Source of the DNA: Pseudomonas tumuqii
GTDB taxonomy: Bacteria > Pseudomonadota > Gammaproteobacteria > Pseudomonadales > Pseudomonadaceae
Length of the DNA: 64,000 nt
Reading direction: 5' to 3'
Assembly (NCBI RefSeq): GCF_013184545.1
Contig: NZ_JAAOJA010000001.1
Location: 793,425-857,424 of the forward strand
The translations under genes and the position numbers were made by a program. The notes beneath the pieces were generated by a model, which was not told where the DNA came from, did not search any database, and worked only from the letters and a program-made list of their open reading frames with translations. How positions within the stretch are numbered: position 1 is the stretch's first letter; every line of letters starts with the position of its first letter. Of this stretch, positions 18,063 through 28,570 are shown piece after piece.

Positions 18063-18515
18063 ATGAAAGTCGCCATCCTTTCCGGTTCGGTTTATGGCAC
18101 CGCCGAGGAAGTCGCCCGGCATGCCGAGCGGCTGATGAAAGAGGCCGGGTTCGACGCCTGGCACAACCCGCGCGCCAACCTGGCCGATGTCCAGGCGTTT
18201 GCCCCCGACGCCTTTCTGGCTGTGACCTCGACCACCGGCATGGGCGAGCTGCCGGATAACCTGCAGCCGTTGTACTTCGCCATCCGCGATCATCTGCCCG
18301 CATGGAGTGGTCTGCCCGGCGGGGTGATTGCCCTGGGTGATTCCAGCTACGGCGATACCTTCTGCGGTGGCGGCGAGCTGGTGCGCGAGTTGTACGCCGA
18401 GCTGGGCATTCGCGAAGTGCAGCCGATGTTGCGTCTGGACAGCAGCGAAAGCGTCACCCCGGAAAGCGACGCCGAGCCCTGGCTGGCCGAGTTCATGGCG
18501 GCGCTGCAGGCCTGA
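18063..18515 (+). CDS. Flavodoxin (MioC-like)
   Basis: 150 residues. The FMN phosphate loop is ILSGSVYGTAEEVARHAERL at the N terminus, followed by LAVTSTTGMGELPDN and ALGDSSYGDTFCGGGEL, the three FMN-contact regions of short flavodoxins. It carries one or two electrons between cytoplasmic redox enzymes. It resembles PA3435, which in P. aeruginosa lies near folM-folE-folX (from memory), so the association with this locus is old. GGAG precedes the ATG at 18063. Confidence 0.88.
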   Translation: MKVAILSGSVYGTAEEVARHAERLMKEAGFDAWHNPRANLADVQAFAPDAFLAVTSTTGMGELPDNLQPLYFAIRDHLPAWSGLPGGVIALGDSSYGDTFCGGGELVRELYAELGIREVQPMLRLDSSESVTPESDAEPWLAEFMAALQA

Positions 18516-18696
18516 TGGACGCAGGTGGGCATGAGCTGATCGTGGTGCTGCACGGCGAACGGACGGCCGTCCCGATCACGCGGCAAGCAGACAAGGCCTG
18601 CTCGGTCACTAAGCTGGCTGCCAGGGCAACTCACCTTTTGCCCATCCCTCGCTAGACTCCTAGGCACTCATAACAACAAGTGCCAAGGTGTATGCC

Positions 18697-19479
18697 ATGA
18701 CCGCTGCCCATGCTCTGCCCCGCCTCAATCTCAAGGATCAGGTGTCCGCCGCCGAATGGCAGGCGCGGGTCGACCTGGCCGCCTGCTACCGACTGATCGC
18801 CCTGTATGGCTGGGATGACCTGATCTTCACCCACATCTCGGCCAAGGTGCCGGGCAGCGAGGATTTCCTGATCAATCCCTACGGGCTGATGTTTCACGAG
18901 ATCACGGCCTCGAACCTGGTGAAGATCGACCTGGCCGGCAACAAGCTGATGGACAGTCCGTTCGATATCAATCCGGCCGGCTACACCATCCACAGCGCGG
19001 TGCACGAGGTGCGCCATGATGTCGCCTGCGTGCTGCACATCCACACCGCCGCCGGCATTGCCGTGTCGGCGCAGAAGCAGGGCCTGTTGCCGCTGTCGCA
19101 GCAGTCGCTGTTCGTGCTCGCCAGCCTGGCCTATCACGGCTACGAAGGCGTGGCGCTGAACCATGACGAGAAGGCTCGTCTGCAACAGGATCTGGGCGAC
19201 AAGAACTTCATGATCCTGCCCAATCACGGCCTGCTCACCGCCGCCGGCAGCATCGCCGACGCCTTCCTGATGATGTTCATCCTGCAGCGCGCCTGCGAGA
19301 TCCAGGTGATGGCGCAGAGCGGCGGTGCCGAGCTGATCCAGATCCCGCAGCAGATCCTCGATGGCGCCAGGGCGATGGTCGCCGGGGTGATGAAAAGTCC
19401 GCAGGGCATGGGCGGCGCGCTGCCCTGGCCGGCCTTGTTGCGCAAGCTCGACCAGCAGATGCCGGGCTACGCCGAGTGA
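18697..19479 (+). CDS. Class II aldolase/adducin-domain protein
   Basis: 260 residues from MTAAHALPRLNLKDQVSAAEWQARV. Zinc-binding and fold features of the class II aldolase family are present: RVDLAACYRLIALYGWDDLIFTHISAKVPG, INPYGLMFHEITASNLVKID, the histidine pair in VLHIHTAAG and ILPNHGLLTAAG. Many such proteins lack a known reaction; fuculose-type aldolase or a decarboxylase are both possible. The ATG at 18697 has AAGGTG upstream; a GTG nine bases earlier is an alternative. The stop overlaps the GTG start of the hydrolase gene, so both are made together. Confidence 0.8.
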   Translation: MTAAHALPRLNLKDQVSAAEWQARVDLAACYRLIALYGWDDLIFTHISAKVPGSEDFLINPYGLMFHEITASNLVKIDLAGNKLMDSPFDINPAGYTIHSAVHEVRHDVACVLHIHTAAGIAVSAQKQGLLPLSQQSLFVLASLAYHGYEGVALNHDEKARLQQDLGDKNFMILPNHGLLTAAGSIADAFLMMFILQRACEIQVMAQSGGAELIQIPQQILDGARAMVAGVMKSPQGMGGALPWPALLRKLDQQMPGYAE

Positions 19480-20357
19480 CGCGGCTGGCCGGCATTGCCC
19501 TGGCGGACTGGCGCGCCCAGGGGCGGGACTTCGACTTTCGCGGCCATGCCCTGCGCTACTGGACGGCGGGCGCGGCCAGCGCCGAACCGCTGCTGCTGAT
19601 CCACGGTTTCCCCACCGCCAGTTGGGATTGGCACTATCTGTGGGCGTCGCTGGCGAAGAAATACCACCTGATCGCCTGCGACATGCTCGGCTTCGGCGAT
19701 TCGGCCAAGCCGCGCGGGCATGCTTACAGCCTGCTGGAGCAGGCCGACCTGCAGCAGGCGCTGTTCGTGCACCTGGGCATTCAGGCGCCGCTGCATGTGC
19801 TGGCGCATGACTATGGCGACAGCGTCGCCCAGGAATTGCTGGCAAGGCATTATGAGAGCCGCCTGCAGCTGGCCAGTTGCGTGTTCCTCAATGGCGGCCT
19901 GTTCCCCGAGACCCATCGCCCGGTGCTGGTGCAGAAGCTGCTGCTCAGCCCCATCGGGGCGTTGATCGGCCGGCTGTTCAACCGGCAGAAGCTGGCGGCC
20001 AATTTCGCCAGGGTATTCGGGCCGCAGACCCAGCCCAGCGCAGAGGAACTGGACGATTACTGGCGCCTGATCGCGCGCAACGATGGGCCCAGGGTAATGC
20101 ACCGGCTGATTCGCTATATGCCCGAGCGCCGGGTGCAGCGCGAGCGCTGGCTGGCGGCGATGCAGCGCGGCGGGGTGCCGCTGCGAGTGATCGACGGCGC
20201 AGTCGACCCGATCTCCGGTGCGCATATGCTGGCGCGTTACCGCGAGCTGATCCCGGCGCCCGACACCGTGCTGCTCGATGGCATCGGCCATTACCCGCAG
20301 ATCGAGGCACCCGAGCAAGTGCTGGAGCATTACCTGGCTTTTCGCCAAACACTATAA
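19476..20357 (+). CDS. Alpha/beta hydrolase, dehalogenase/epoxide-hydrolase-like
   Basis: 293 residues starting with GTG overlapping the previous stop. The oxyanion region is LLLIHGFPTASWDWHYLW; the nucleophile elbow LAHDYGDSVAQE has aspartate rather than serine, as in haloalkane dehalogenases and epoxide hydrolases. The catalytic histidine is in GIGHYPQIEAPEQV. The substrate is unknown. Coupling to a class II aldolase and closeness to an SDR suggest a small catabolic set. Confidence 0.82.
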   Translation: MTRLAGIALADWRAQGRDFDFRGHALRYWTAGAASAEPLLLIHGFPTASWDWHYLWASLAKKYHLIACDMLGFGDSAKPRGHAYSLLEQADLQQALFVHLGIQAPLHVLAHDYGDSVAQELLARHYESRLQLASCVFLNGGLFPETHRPVLVQKLLLSPIGALIGRLFNRQKLAANFARVFGPQTQPSAEELDDYWRLIARNDGPRVMHRLIRYMPERRVQRERWLAAMQRGGVPLRVIDGAVDPISGAHMLARYRELIPAPDTVLLDGIGHYPQIEAPEQVLEHYLAFRQTL

Positions 20358-20493
20358 GCAAGGCGCATGATGGGGGCGGTGCCATCATCCTGCTGCCTTA
20401 TCGAACACTATTCAGATGCAAGCGTCTTTATTGTGGGCGGTGCATGCCTGCTGGACACTCGAGCCATTGCCAACCTGCCAAGGAACCTAGCCC

Positions 20494-21405
20494 ATGAGCG
20501 AAGCCATCCGTTTTCAAGACCAAGTCGTGATTGTCACCGGGGCCGGTGGTGGGCTGGGCCGCGCCCATGCCCTGCTGTTCGCCAAACATGGCGCCAAGGT
20601 GGTGGTCAACGATCTCGGTGGTAGCACCCATGGCGAAGGCGCCAATGCATCGGCCGCCGCCAAGGTGGTCGAGGAAATCCGCGCCGCCGGCGGCACCGCG
20701 GTGGCCAACCATGACTCGGTGACCGATGGCGAGAAGATCGTCCAGTGCGCCCTGGACAGCTTCGGCCGTGTCGATGTGGTGGTCAACAACGCCGGCATCC
20801 TGCGCGACAAGACCTTCCACAAGATGGACGACGCCGACTGGGACCTGGTCTACAAGGTGCACGTCGAAGGCGCCTACAAGGTCACCCGCGCCGCCTGGCC
20901 GCACATGCGCGAGCAGAACTACGGGCGGGTGATCTTCACCGCCTCCACGTCCGGCATCTACGGCAACTTCGGCCAGTCCAACTACGGCATGGCCAAGCTC
21001 GGCCTCTACGGCCTGACCCGTACCCTGGCCATCGAGGGACGCAAGAACAACATCCTGGTCAACGCCATCGCCCCCACCGGCGGCACGCGCATGACCGAAG
21101 GGCTGATCCCGCCGCAGGTGTTCGAGCAGCTCAAGCCCGAGCTGGTCAGCCCGCTGGTGGTCTACCTGGCCAGCCAGGCCTGCGCAGAAACCTCCGGCCT
21201 GTTCGAGGTCGGCGGCGGCTGGATCGGCAAGACGCGCTGGGAGCGCAGCCTGGGCACCGGTTTCGACCCGCGTGTCGGTTTCAGCCCGGAAGACGTGGCC
21301 GAGCATTGGCAACAGATCTGCAACTTCGACGACGCGGTGCACCCGGCCGACAACATCGAGGCCTTGCAGGCGATGATGAAGCATCTGCAGCAATACACCC
21401 TCTGA
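20494..21405 (+). CDS. SDR-family (3R)-hydroxyacyl-CoA dehydrogenase-like protein
   Basis: 303 residues. The NAD site is VIVTGAGGGLGRAHALLFAKHGAKVVVNDLGG, the NNAG motif is VVVNNAGILRDKTF, and the catalytic pair is in QSNYGMAKLGLYGL (YxxxK). The long insertion after the NAD site (STHGEGANASAAAKVVEEI) and the C-terminal extension match the dehydrogenase part of peroxisomal multifunctional enzyme type 2. The likely reaction is oxidation of a (3R)-hydroxyacyl-CoA. It stands 136 nt after the hydrolase gene and is followed by a terminator. Confidence 0.85.
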   Translation: MSEAIRFQDQVVIVTGAGGGLGRAHALLFAKHGAKVVVNDLGGSTHGEGANASAAAKVVEEIRAAGGTAVANHDSVTDGEKIVQCALDSFGRVDVVVNNAGILRDKTFHKMDDADWDLVYKVHVEGAYKVTRAAWPHMREQNYGRVIFTASTSGIYGNFGQSNYGMAKLGLYGLTRTLAIEGRKNNILVNAIAPTGGTRMTEGLIPPQVFEQLKPELVSPLVVYLASQACAETSGLFEVGGGWIGKTRWERSLGTGFDPRVGFSPEDVAEHWQQICNFDDAVHPADNIEALQAMMKHLQQYTL

Positions 21406-21469
21406 TCGCGCCAGCCTGGCGGGGGAATCGGCCGGCGGGCTGATTTCCCTGACGCAGAGCTTTGAGGTG

Positions 21470-21500
21470 AAGGCCGGCTAAATGCCGGCCTTTGGCTTTT
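21470..21500 (+). terminator. Factor-independent terminator after the SDR gene
   Basis: AAGGCCGGC and GCCGGCCTT form a perfect 9-bp stem around TAAAT, followed by TTGGCTTTT. It lies 65 nt after the SDR stop. Confidence 0.75.
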
Positions 21501-21638
21501 ATGGGGGTGCGCACGGCGCACCCTGCAGAAGCGCTGCGACTGCCAACCCGTAGGAAGCGCTGCGTGCCAGTGAACGCGGCTTCAGCCTCTCAGGGTTTGT
21601 GAAAAAATCGCAGTAGGCGAGCGTTTTTTCACAAGCTC

Positions 21639-23177
<1,539 letters not shown>

Positions 23178-23395
23178 ACGGGCGAGGAACCGGCTCGATT
23201 ACAGGTGCAGCAGTATGCCCGGTCTGGGCCGCTTAGTTAACCGAACGAAGGTTGTCACGGCCGTGGGCGGGCGGCAGGGGCGGCACTAGAGCGATCGTTA
23301 ACCTGAGCGTAATAGAACGGCCGTTCGCTTGATTGATGGCGCACCGGTCGCGCTCCTAAGGTGCTCCCACGACAGCGGAACTCGTGGAGTCTTCA
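23178..23395 (+). promoter_or_regulatory. Divergent control region between TyrR-type gene and mdcA
   Basis: Two direct GTTAACC copies lie at 23236 and 23297, 61 bases apart (about six helical turns). TGGCGCACCGGTCGCG at 23337-23352 has GG and GC with the 10-bp spacing of -24/-12 sigma-54 promoters, but the fit to the rest of the consensus is only fair. No TGTAAA-N6-TTTACA TyrR box was found. MdcR, a LysR protein encoded after the operon, would be expected to act here. Confidence 0.35.
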
Positions 23396-25063
23396 ATGAC
23401 AACAACAATATCCCCACCGCCGCAATGGTCGCGTCGTCGCGCTGAAAAAGCCCGGCGTCTCGATCAGGTGCGCAGCCTCGCCGATGGCGTGGTCCTGCCC
23501 GGCGACAAGATAGTCGCGGCGCTCGAAGCGCTGATCGCCCCCGGCGATCGGGTGGTGCTCGAAGGCAACAACCAGAAGCAGGCGGATTTTCTCTCCCGCT
23601 CGCTGGCCAAGGTCGACCCCGGCCGTTTGCACGACTTGCACATGATCATGCCCAGCGTCAGTCGCGCCGAGCATCTGGACCTGTTCGAGCGGGGCATCGC
23701 GCGCAAGCTCGACTTCTCCTTCGCCGGTCCGCAGAGCCTGCGCATCAGCCAGTTGCTGGAAGACGGCCTGCTCGAAGTCGGCGCCATCCACACCTATATC
23801 GAGCTGTATTCGCGCCTGCTGGTCGACCTGATCCCCAACGTCGCCCTGGTCGCCGGCTTCCAGGCCGACCGCGCCGGCAACATCTACACCGGGCCGAGCA
23901 CCGAGGACACTCCGGCGCTGGTCGAGCCCACGGCCTTCAGTGACGGCATCGTGATCTTCCAGGTCAACGAGATCGTCGACGAGCTGCCGCGGGTGGATAT
24001 CCCGGCCTCCTGGGTGGATTTCGTGGTGGTGGCGGACAAGCCGTTCTATATCGAGCCGCTGTTCACCCGCGACCCGCGCCACATCAAGCCGGTGCATGTG
24101 CTGATGGCGATGATGGCGATCCGTGGCATCTACGAAAAGCACAAGGTGCAGTCGCTCAACCACGGCATCGGCTTCAACACCGCCGCCATCGAGCTGATCC
24201 TGCCGACCTACGGCGAGTCGCTCGGCCTCAAGGGCAAGATTTGCCGCAACTGGACGCTCAATCCGCACCCGACCCTGATCCCGGCCATCGAAACCGGCTG
24301 GGTCGAGAGCGTGCACTGCTTCGGCACCGAACTGGGCATGGAGAACTACATCGCCATGCGCCCGGACGTGTTCTTCACCGGCCGCGACGGCTCGCTGCGC
24401 TCCAACCGCATGATGTGCCAGCTGGCCGGGCAGTATGCGGTCGACCTGTTTATCGGCGCCACCCTCCAGGTCGACGGCGACGGCCATTCCTCCACCGTCA
24501 CCCGCGGTCGCCTGGCCGGTTTCGGCGGTGCGCCGAACATGGGCCACGACCCGCGCGGCCGCCGGCATGCCAGCCCGGCCTGGCTGGACATGCGCCAGGA
24601 CCAGAGCGGCAGCCCCGCAGCCATGCTCGAACGCGGCAAGAAGCTGGTGGTGCAGATGGTCGAGACCTTCCAGGAGGGCGGTAAACCGACCTTCGTCGAT
24701 CGGCTCGATGCGGTCGAGGTGGCGAAGAAAAGCGGCATGCCGCTGGCGCCGATCATGATCTACGGCGACGACGTCACCCACCTGCTCACCGAAGAGGGCA
24801 TCGCCTACCTGTACAAGGCGCGTTCGCTGGAGGAGCGCCAGGCGATGATCGCCGCGGTCGCCGGCGTCACCGCCATCGGTCTGCGTCATAACCCGAAGGA
24901 CAGCGAACGGATGCGCCGCGAAGGCCTGATCGCCCTGCCGGAAGACCTCGGTATCCGCCGCGCCGACGCCAGCCGCGAACTGCTGGCGGCCAAGAGCATC
25001 GCCGAGCTGGTCGACTGGTCCGGCGGCCTGTACAACCCGCCCGGCAAATTCAGGAGCTGGTGA
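23396..25063 (+). CDS. mdcA: Malonate decarboxylase alpha subunit
   Basis: 555 residues from [22 protein letters not shown]; the ATG at 23396 has GGAG 8 nt upstream, in preference to the GTG at 23384. MdcA is the malonyl/acetyl-ACP transferase that moves acetate for malonate on the prosthetic-group-bearing subunit. The long conserved runs ([56 protein letters not shown]) are those of the family. First gene of a nine-gene operon with overlaps or short gaps throughout. Confidence 0.95.
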   Translation: MTTTISPPPQWSRRRAEKARRLDQVRSLADGVVLPGDKIVAALEALIAPGDRVVLEGNNQKQADFLSRSLAKVDPGRLHDLHMIMPSVSRAEHLDLFERGIARKLDFSFAGPQSLRISQLLEDGLLEVGAIHTYIELYSRLLVDLIPNVALVAGFQADRAGNIYTGPSTEDTPALVEPTAFSDGIVIFQVNEIVDELPRVDIPASWVDFVVVADKPFYIEPLFTRDPRHIKPVHVLMAMMAIRGIYEKHKVQSLNHGIGFNTAAIELILPTYGESLGLKGKICRNWTLNPHPTLIPAIETGWVESVHCFGTELGMENYIAMRPDVFFTGRDGSLRSNRMMCQLAGQYAVDLFIGATLQVDGDGHSSTVTRGRLAGFGGAPNMGHDPRGRRHASPAWLDMRQDQSGSPAAMLERGKKLVVQMVETFQEGGKPTFVDRLDAVEVAKKSGMPLAPIMIYGDDVTHLLTEEGIAYLYKARSLEERQAMIAAVAGVTAIGLRHNPKDSERMRREGLIALPEDLGIRRADASRELLAAKSIAELVDWSGGLYNPPGKFRSW

Positions 25064-25941
25064 TGAGCGCACTCAATGCACGACAACCGCAGCTGTCCCT
25101 GAGCGAGTGCCTGGCGGATCTGGCGGTGGAGGCGCTGATCGACGAGGCCGACCTGTCGCCCAAGCCGGGGCTGGTCGACCGCCGTGGCAGCGGCGCCCAC
25201 AGCGACCTGCACCTGGGGTTGATGCATGCCTCGGCGCTGGCGCTGTGGCCGGCGTTCAAGGCCATGGCCGAAACCGCCCTCGACCTGGGCGAAGTCGGCC
25301 AGCCGCTGCGCGAAGCGCTGGGGCGTATCGGCCGCGAGGGCGAAGTGGAGATGCTGCGCATCACCGGCGGGGTGAATACCCATCGCGGTGCGATCTGGGC
25401 CCTGGGCCTGCTGACGGCTGCCGCTGCGCTGGATAGCCAGGCACTCAAGCCGGCTGCCGTGACGTTGCGCGCGGCGCGTATTGCGCTGCTCAACGACCGT
25501 GCCGCGCCAGCCAATGGCGCCAGCCACGGTGCGCAGGTCTGCCGCCTGTACGGCGTGCGCGGCGCTCGCGAAGAGGCGCAACTGGGCTTTCCGGCAATAA
25601 CCCAGCAGGCCTTGCCGCAATTGCAGCGCAGCCGCGCGGCGGCGGCCGGCGAGCAGAACGCCCGGCTGGATGCCTTGCTGGCGATCATGAGCACCTTGAC
25701 CGATACCTGCGTGCTCTATCGCGCCGGCCTGGCCGGCCTGAGCAGCATGCAGGGCGGCGCGCGCGCGGTGCTCAAGGCCGGCGGTTGCGCCAGCCTGGAT
25801 GGGCGCCGGCGCCTGCGTGAACTCGATTACGACATGTTGAGGCTGCGTGCCTCACCCGGCGGTGCAGCCGATTTGCTCGCCGCGTCTTTATTCCTCGACC
25901 GTCTGCAGCCTGCGCTGCGGACGCAGATTGGGAGTGTGTAA
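25063..25941 (+). CDS. mdcB: Triphosphoribosyl-dephospho-CoA synthase MdcB
   Basis: 292 residues; start and previous stop overlap as TGATG, with AGGAG just before. It makes the 2'-(5''-triphosphoribosyl)-3'-dephospho-CoA precursor of the decarboxylase cofactor. Family blocks are [42 protein letters not shown] and [14 protein letters not shown], as in CitG/MdcB. Confidence 0.93.
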   Translation: MSALNARQPQLSLSECLADLAVEALIDEADLSPKPGLVDRRGSGAHSDLHLGLMHASALALWPAFKAMAETALDLGEVGQPLREALGRIGREGEVEMLRITGGVNTHRGAIWALGLLTAAAALDSQALKPAAVTLRAARIALLNDRAAPANGASHGAQVCRLYGVRGAREEAQLGFPAITQQALPQLQRSRAAAAGEQNARLDALLAIMSTLTDTCVLYRAGLAGLSSMQGGARAVLKAGGCASLDGRRRLRELDYDMLRLRASPGGAADLLAASLFLDRLQPALRTQIGSV

Positions 25942-25943
25942 GC

Positions 25944-26243
25944 ATGGAAACCCTGTCCTTTGAATTTCCCGCCGGGCAACCGGCCCAGGGCCGCGCGCTG
26001 GTCGGTTGCGTCGGCTCCGGCGACCTGGAAGTGCTGCTCGAGCCCGGCAGCGTCGGCAGCCTGACGATCCAGGTGGTGACCTCGGTGAACGGCAGCGCAG
26101 CGCGCTGGCAGCAGGTGTTCGAACGCATGTTCCGTGCGCAGAGCCTGCCGGCGCTGAACATTTCCATTCATGACTTTGGTGCGACTCCCGGGGTGGTGCG
26201 CCTGCGCCTGGAGCAAGGGCTGGAGGAGCTATCCCATGCATGA
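25944..26243 (+). CDS. mdcC: Malonate decarboxylase acyl carrier protein (delta)
   Basis: 99 residues, METLSFEFPAGQPAQGRALVGCVGSGDLEVLLEP. The prosthetic group is expected on a serine in VGSGDLEVL; the similar VGCVGSGD block is typical of MdcC and CitD. It carries malonate and acetate as thioesters. Two nt separate it from mdcB, and it overlaps mdcD by 8 nt. Confidence 0.92.
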   Translation: METLSFEFPAGQPAQGRALVGCVGSGDLEVLLEPGSVGSLTIQVVTSVNGSAARWQQVFERMFRAQSLPALNISIHDFGATPGVVRLRLEQGLEELSHA

Positions 26244-27093
26244 CGCCAATATCCAGCGCCTGCTTGCGCAGCGCAGCTTTACCGAACTGGGTGCACGCCA
26301 GCGTGCCCGTGCCCTGCTGGACGCCGATAGTTTTCGCGAGCTGATCGATCCCTTTGCCAGGGTGATGTCGCCCTGGCTGGCCAGGCAGGGCATCGTGCCC
26401 CAGGCCGATGATGGGGTGGTGGTCGGCAAGGGCCTGCTCGACGGTCAGCCCGCCTTGATCGTCGCCATCGAAGGTACGTTCCAGGGCGGCAGCCTCGGCG
26501 AAGTGGGCGGGGCGAAAATCGCCGGTGCGCTGGAGCTGGCTGCCGAGGACAACCGCAACGGCACACCGACCCGCGCCGTGCTGCTGCTGGAAACCGGCGG
26601 CGTGCGTCTGCAGGAGGCCAACCTCGGCCTGGCCGCCATTGCCGAAATCCAGGCAGCCATCGTCGAGCTGCGCCAGTACCAGCCGGTGATCGCCCTGATC
26701 GCCGGACCGGTCGGCTGCTTCGGCGGCATGTCCATCGCCGCCGGGCTATGCAGCTACCTGCTGGTCACCCGCGAGGCGCGCCTGGGCCTCAACGGTCCGC
26801 AGGTGATCGAACAGGAAGCCGGCGTCGACGAATACGATTCGCGCGACCGGCCCTTCATCTGGAGCCTGACCGGCGGCGAGCAGCGCTATGCCAGTGGCCT
26901 GGTGGATGCCTATGTGGCCGACGATGTCGAGCCGATTCGCCAGCAACTGATCGCCTTGTTCCGTCAGGGCAAGCCGGCGCTGCAGCGCAGCCGTCAACAT
27001 GCCTGGTTCCTCGAACGCCTGCAGGGCGTCGACACCTCCATCCAGGCCGATGCCGCTGCCGTACGCCGCGCCTATCAAGGAGAACAGCCATGA
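26236..27093 (+). CDS. mdcD: Malonate decarboxylase beta subunit
   Basis: 285 residues from MHDANIQRLLAQRSFTELGARQRAR; GGAGGAGCT precedes the ATG. It has the crotonase-like carboxyltransferase fold (KGLLDGQPALIVAIEGTFQGGSLGEVGGAKIAGAL and IALIAGPVGCFGGMSIAAGLCSYLL). With MdcE it decarboxylates malonyl-ACP, without biotin in this soluble system. Stop overlaps the next start (ATGA). Confidence 0.94.
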   Translation: MHDANIQRLLAQRSFTELGARQRARALLDADSFRELIDPFARVMSPWLARQGIVPQADDGVVVGKGLLDGQPALIVAIEGTFQGGSLGEVGGAKIAGALELAAEDNRNGTPTRAVLLLETGGVRLQEANLGLAAIAEIQAAIVELRQYQPVIALIAGPVGCFGGMSIAAGLCSYLLVTREARLGLNGPQVIEQEAGVDEYDSRDRPFIWSLTGGEQRYASGLVDAYVADDVEPIRQQLIALFRQGKPALQRSRQHAWFLERLQGVDTSIQADAAAVRRAYQGEQP

Positions 27094-27896
27094 GCAGCAC
27101 TATCGAACAACGCGGTCGCAGCTGGTTTCACGCCCTGGTTGGCGCTGCGGCGCCCGTCGCCGGGCTGCCAGCTTCGCTGCTGGTGGCCGATGCCGAGCTG
27201 GCCGGCCAGCCGGTGCGCTACCTGGCGGTGGTGGCCGACGCCGGCAATTCCTTCCCGCGGGCCCGTAACGGTGAAGTCGGCCTGCTCGAAGGCTGGGGGC
27301 TGGCCAAGGCGGTGGACGAGGCGATCCAGGCCGACGCCGGCAGCCCGCACAAGCGTGCGCTGATCGCCATAGTCGATGTGCCGAGCCAGGCCTACGGCCG
27401 TCGCGAGGAGGCCTACGGCATTCACCAGGCCCTGGCCGGCGCGGTGGACAGCTACGCCCGCGCCCGCCTGGCCGGGCATGCGCTGGTCGGCCTGCTGGTC
27501 GGCAAGGCCATGTCCGGGGCCTTTCTCGCCCACGGTTACCAGGCGCAGCGCCTGATTGCCTTGCGCGATCCGGGGGTGATGGTGCACGCCATGGGCAAGG
27601 CCGCGGCGGCGCGCATCACCCTGCGCAGCCTGGAGGAACTGGAGGCCCTGGCCGCCTGCGTGCCGCCGATGGCCTATGACCTGGACAGCTACGCCTCGCT
27701 TGGCCTGCTCTGGGAAACCTTGGCAGTGGCCGAGATCGCTCAACCGACTGCAGAGGATATCGCCCGGGTGCAGGACTGCCTGGGTCAGGCCCTGGCGGAT
27801 ATCGCCGGCGGCGCCAAGGACTTGCGCGGTCGTCTGGGCGCCGCCAATCGGGCGGCGTCCTCGCGGGTGCGCGAGTTGTTGCGGGCGCAGTGGTAA
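27090..27896 (+). CDS. mdcE: Malonate decarboxylase gamma subunit
   Basis: 268 residues, MSSTIEQRGRSWFHALVGAA. Carboxyltransferase-like partner of MdcD, with VADAGNSFPRARNGEVGLLEGWGLAKAVDE, IVDVPSQAYGRREEAYGIHQAL and GKAMSGAFLAHGYQAQR. The beta-gamma pair forms the decarboxylase active site. Confidence 0.94.
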   Translation: MSSTIEQRGRSWFHALVGAAAPVAGLPASLLVADAELAGQPVRYLAVVADAGNSFPRARNGEVGLLEGWGLAKAVDEAIQADAGSPHKRALIAIVDVPSQAYGRREEAYGIHQALAGAVDSYARARLAGHALVGLLVGKAMSGAFLAHGYQAQRLIALRDPGVMVHAMGKAAAARITLRSLEELEALAACVPPMAYDLDSYASLGLLWETLAVAEIAQPTAEDIARVQDCLGQALADIAGGAKDLRGRLGAANRAASSRVRELLRAQW

Positions 27897-27919
27897 GCGC
27901 AGAGCGCCCGGAGGTAGTC

Positions 27920-28570
27920 ATGACGACCAATATAGTGAGTATGCCACGCCCCCACGACCTGCTCTGGGGCATGACTGCCGAGCAGCTGGCGGCGGATGCG
28001 CCAGCCTGGGCGCATGCGGCTCTGCGCCGCTATGCGCCGGTGGTGGTGCGCCGCGCGCCGGCCGAGCCAGGCTGGATTGCGGTGGGCATCCGCGGTCAGG
28101 CCCGTGAGCAGCGCTTCGCCACCTGGATGCGCCTGGACGCGATCCGCCGCCAGGTCAGCCCCGAGGCCATCGTCCGCGCCGGCCGTTGGCACGCCCATGC
28201 CCGGCCGCAGTGGCCAGCGTTGCGTGCCCTGGCGCAGGTGGCGCCACGGCTGGCCGAGTGCGGTCTGGCCTGGGGCGTGACCGGCAGCCTGGGTTTCGAG
28301 TTGGCCAGTGGTTTGCCCGCGGTGCATCCGGCCAGCGACCTGGATTTGTTGTTGCGGGCGCCGCAGCCCGTGTCGCGGGCCTGGGCTCAGGCCTTGTGCG
28401 CGCAGCTCGATGGCGCGCCGGGCAGGATCGATGTGCAACTGGAAACTCCCTGCGGTGCCCTGGCCCTGCGCGAGTGGGCCAAGGGCGCCGCGCGGGTGTT
28501 GCTCAAGACCGCCAGCGGGCCGCTGCTGGTCGGCGACCCCTGGGCTGCTGCCAGGCAGGCAGTGGCATGA
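27920..28570 (+). CDS. mdcG: Malonate decarboxylase holo-ACP synthase MdcG
   Basis: 216 residues from MTTNIVSMPRPHDLLWGMT, preceded by GGAGG. It transfers the phosphoribosyl-dephospho-CoA group to MdcC. The nucleotidyltransferase-type motif is TGSLGFELASGLPAVHPASDLDLLLRAP (G-S and D-x-D acids). Its stop overlaps mdcH (ATGA). Confidence 0.92.
   Translation: MTTNIVSMPRPHDLLWGMTAEQLAADAPAWAHAALRRYAPVVVRRAPAEPGWIAVGIRGQAREQRFATWMRLDAIRRQVSPEAIVRAGRWHAHARPQWPALRALAQVAPRLAECGLAWGVTGSLGFELASGLPAVHPASDLDLLLRAPQPVSRAWAQALCAQLDGAPGRIDVQLETPCGALALREWAKGAARVLLKTASGPLLVGDPWAAARQAVA

Noticed and set aside
23393..25072. 559-residue minus-strand ORF
   Set aside because: Antisense to mdcA; no family signature.
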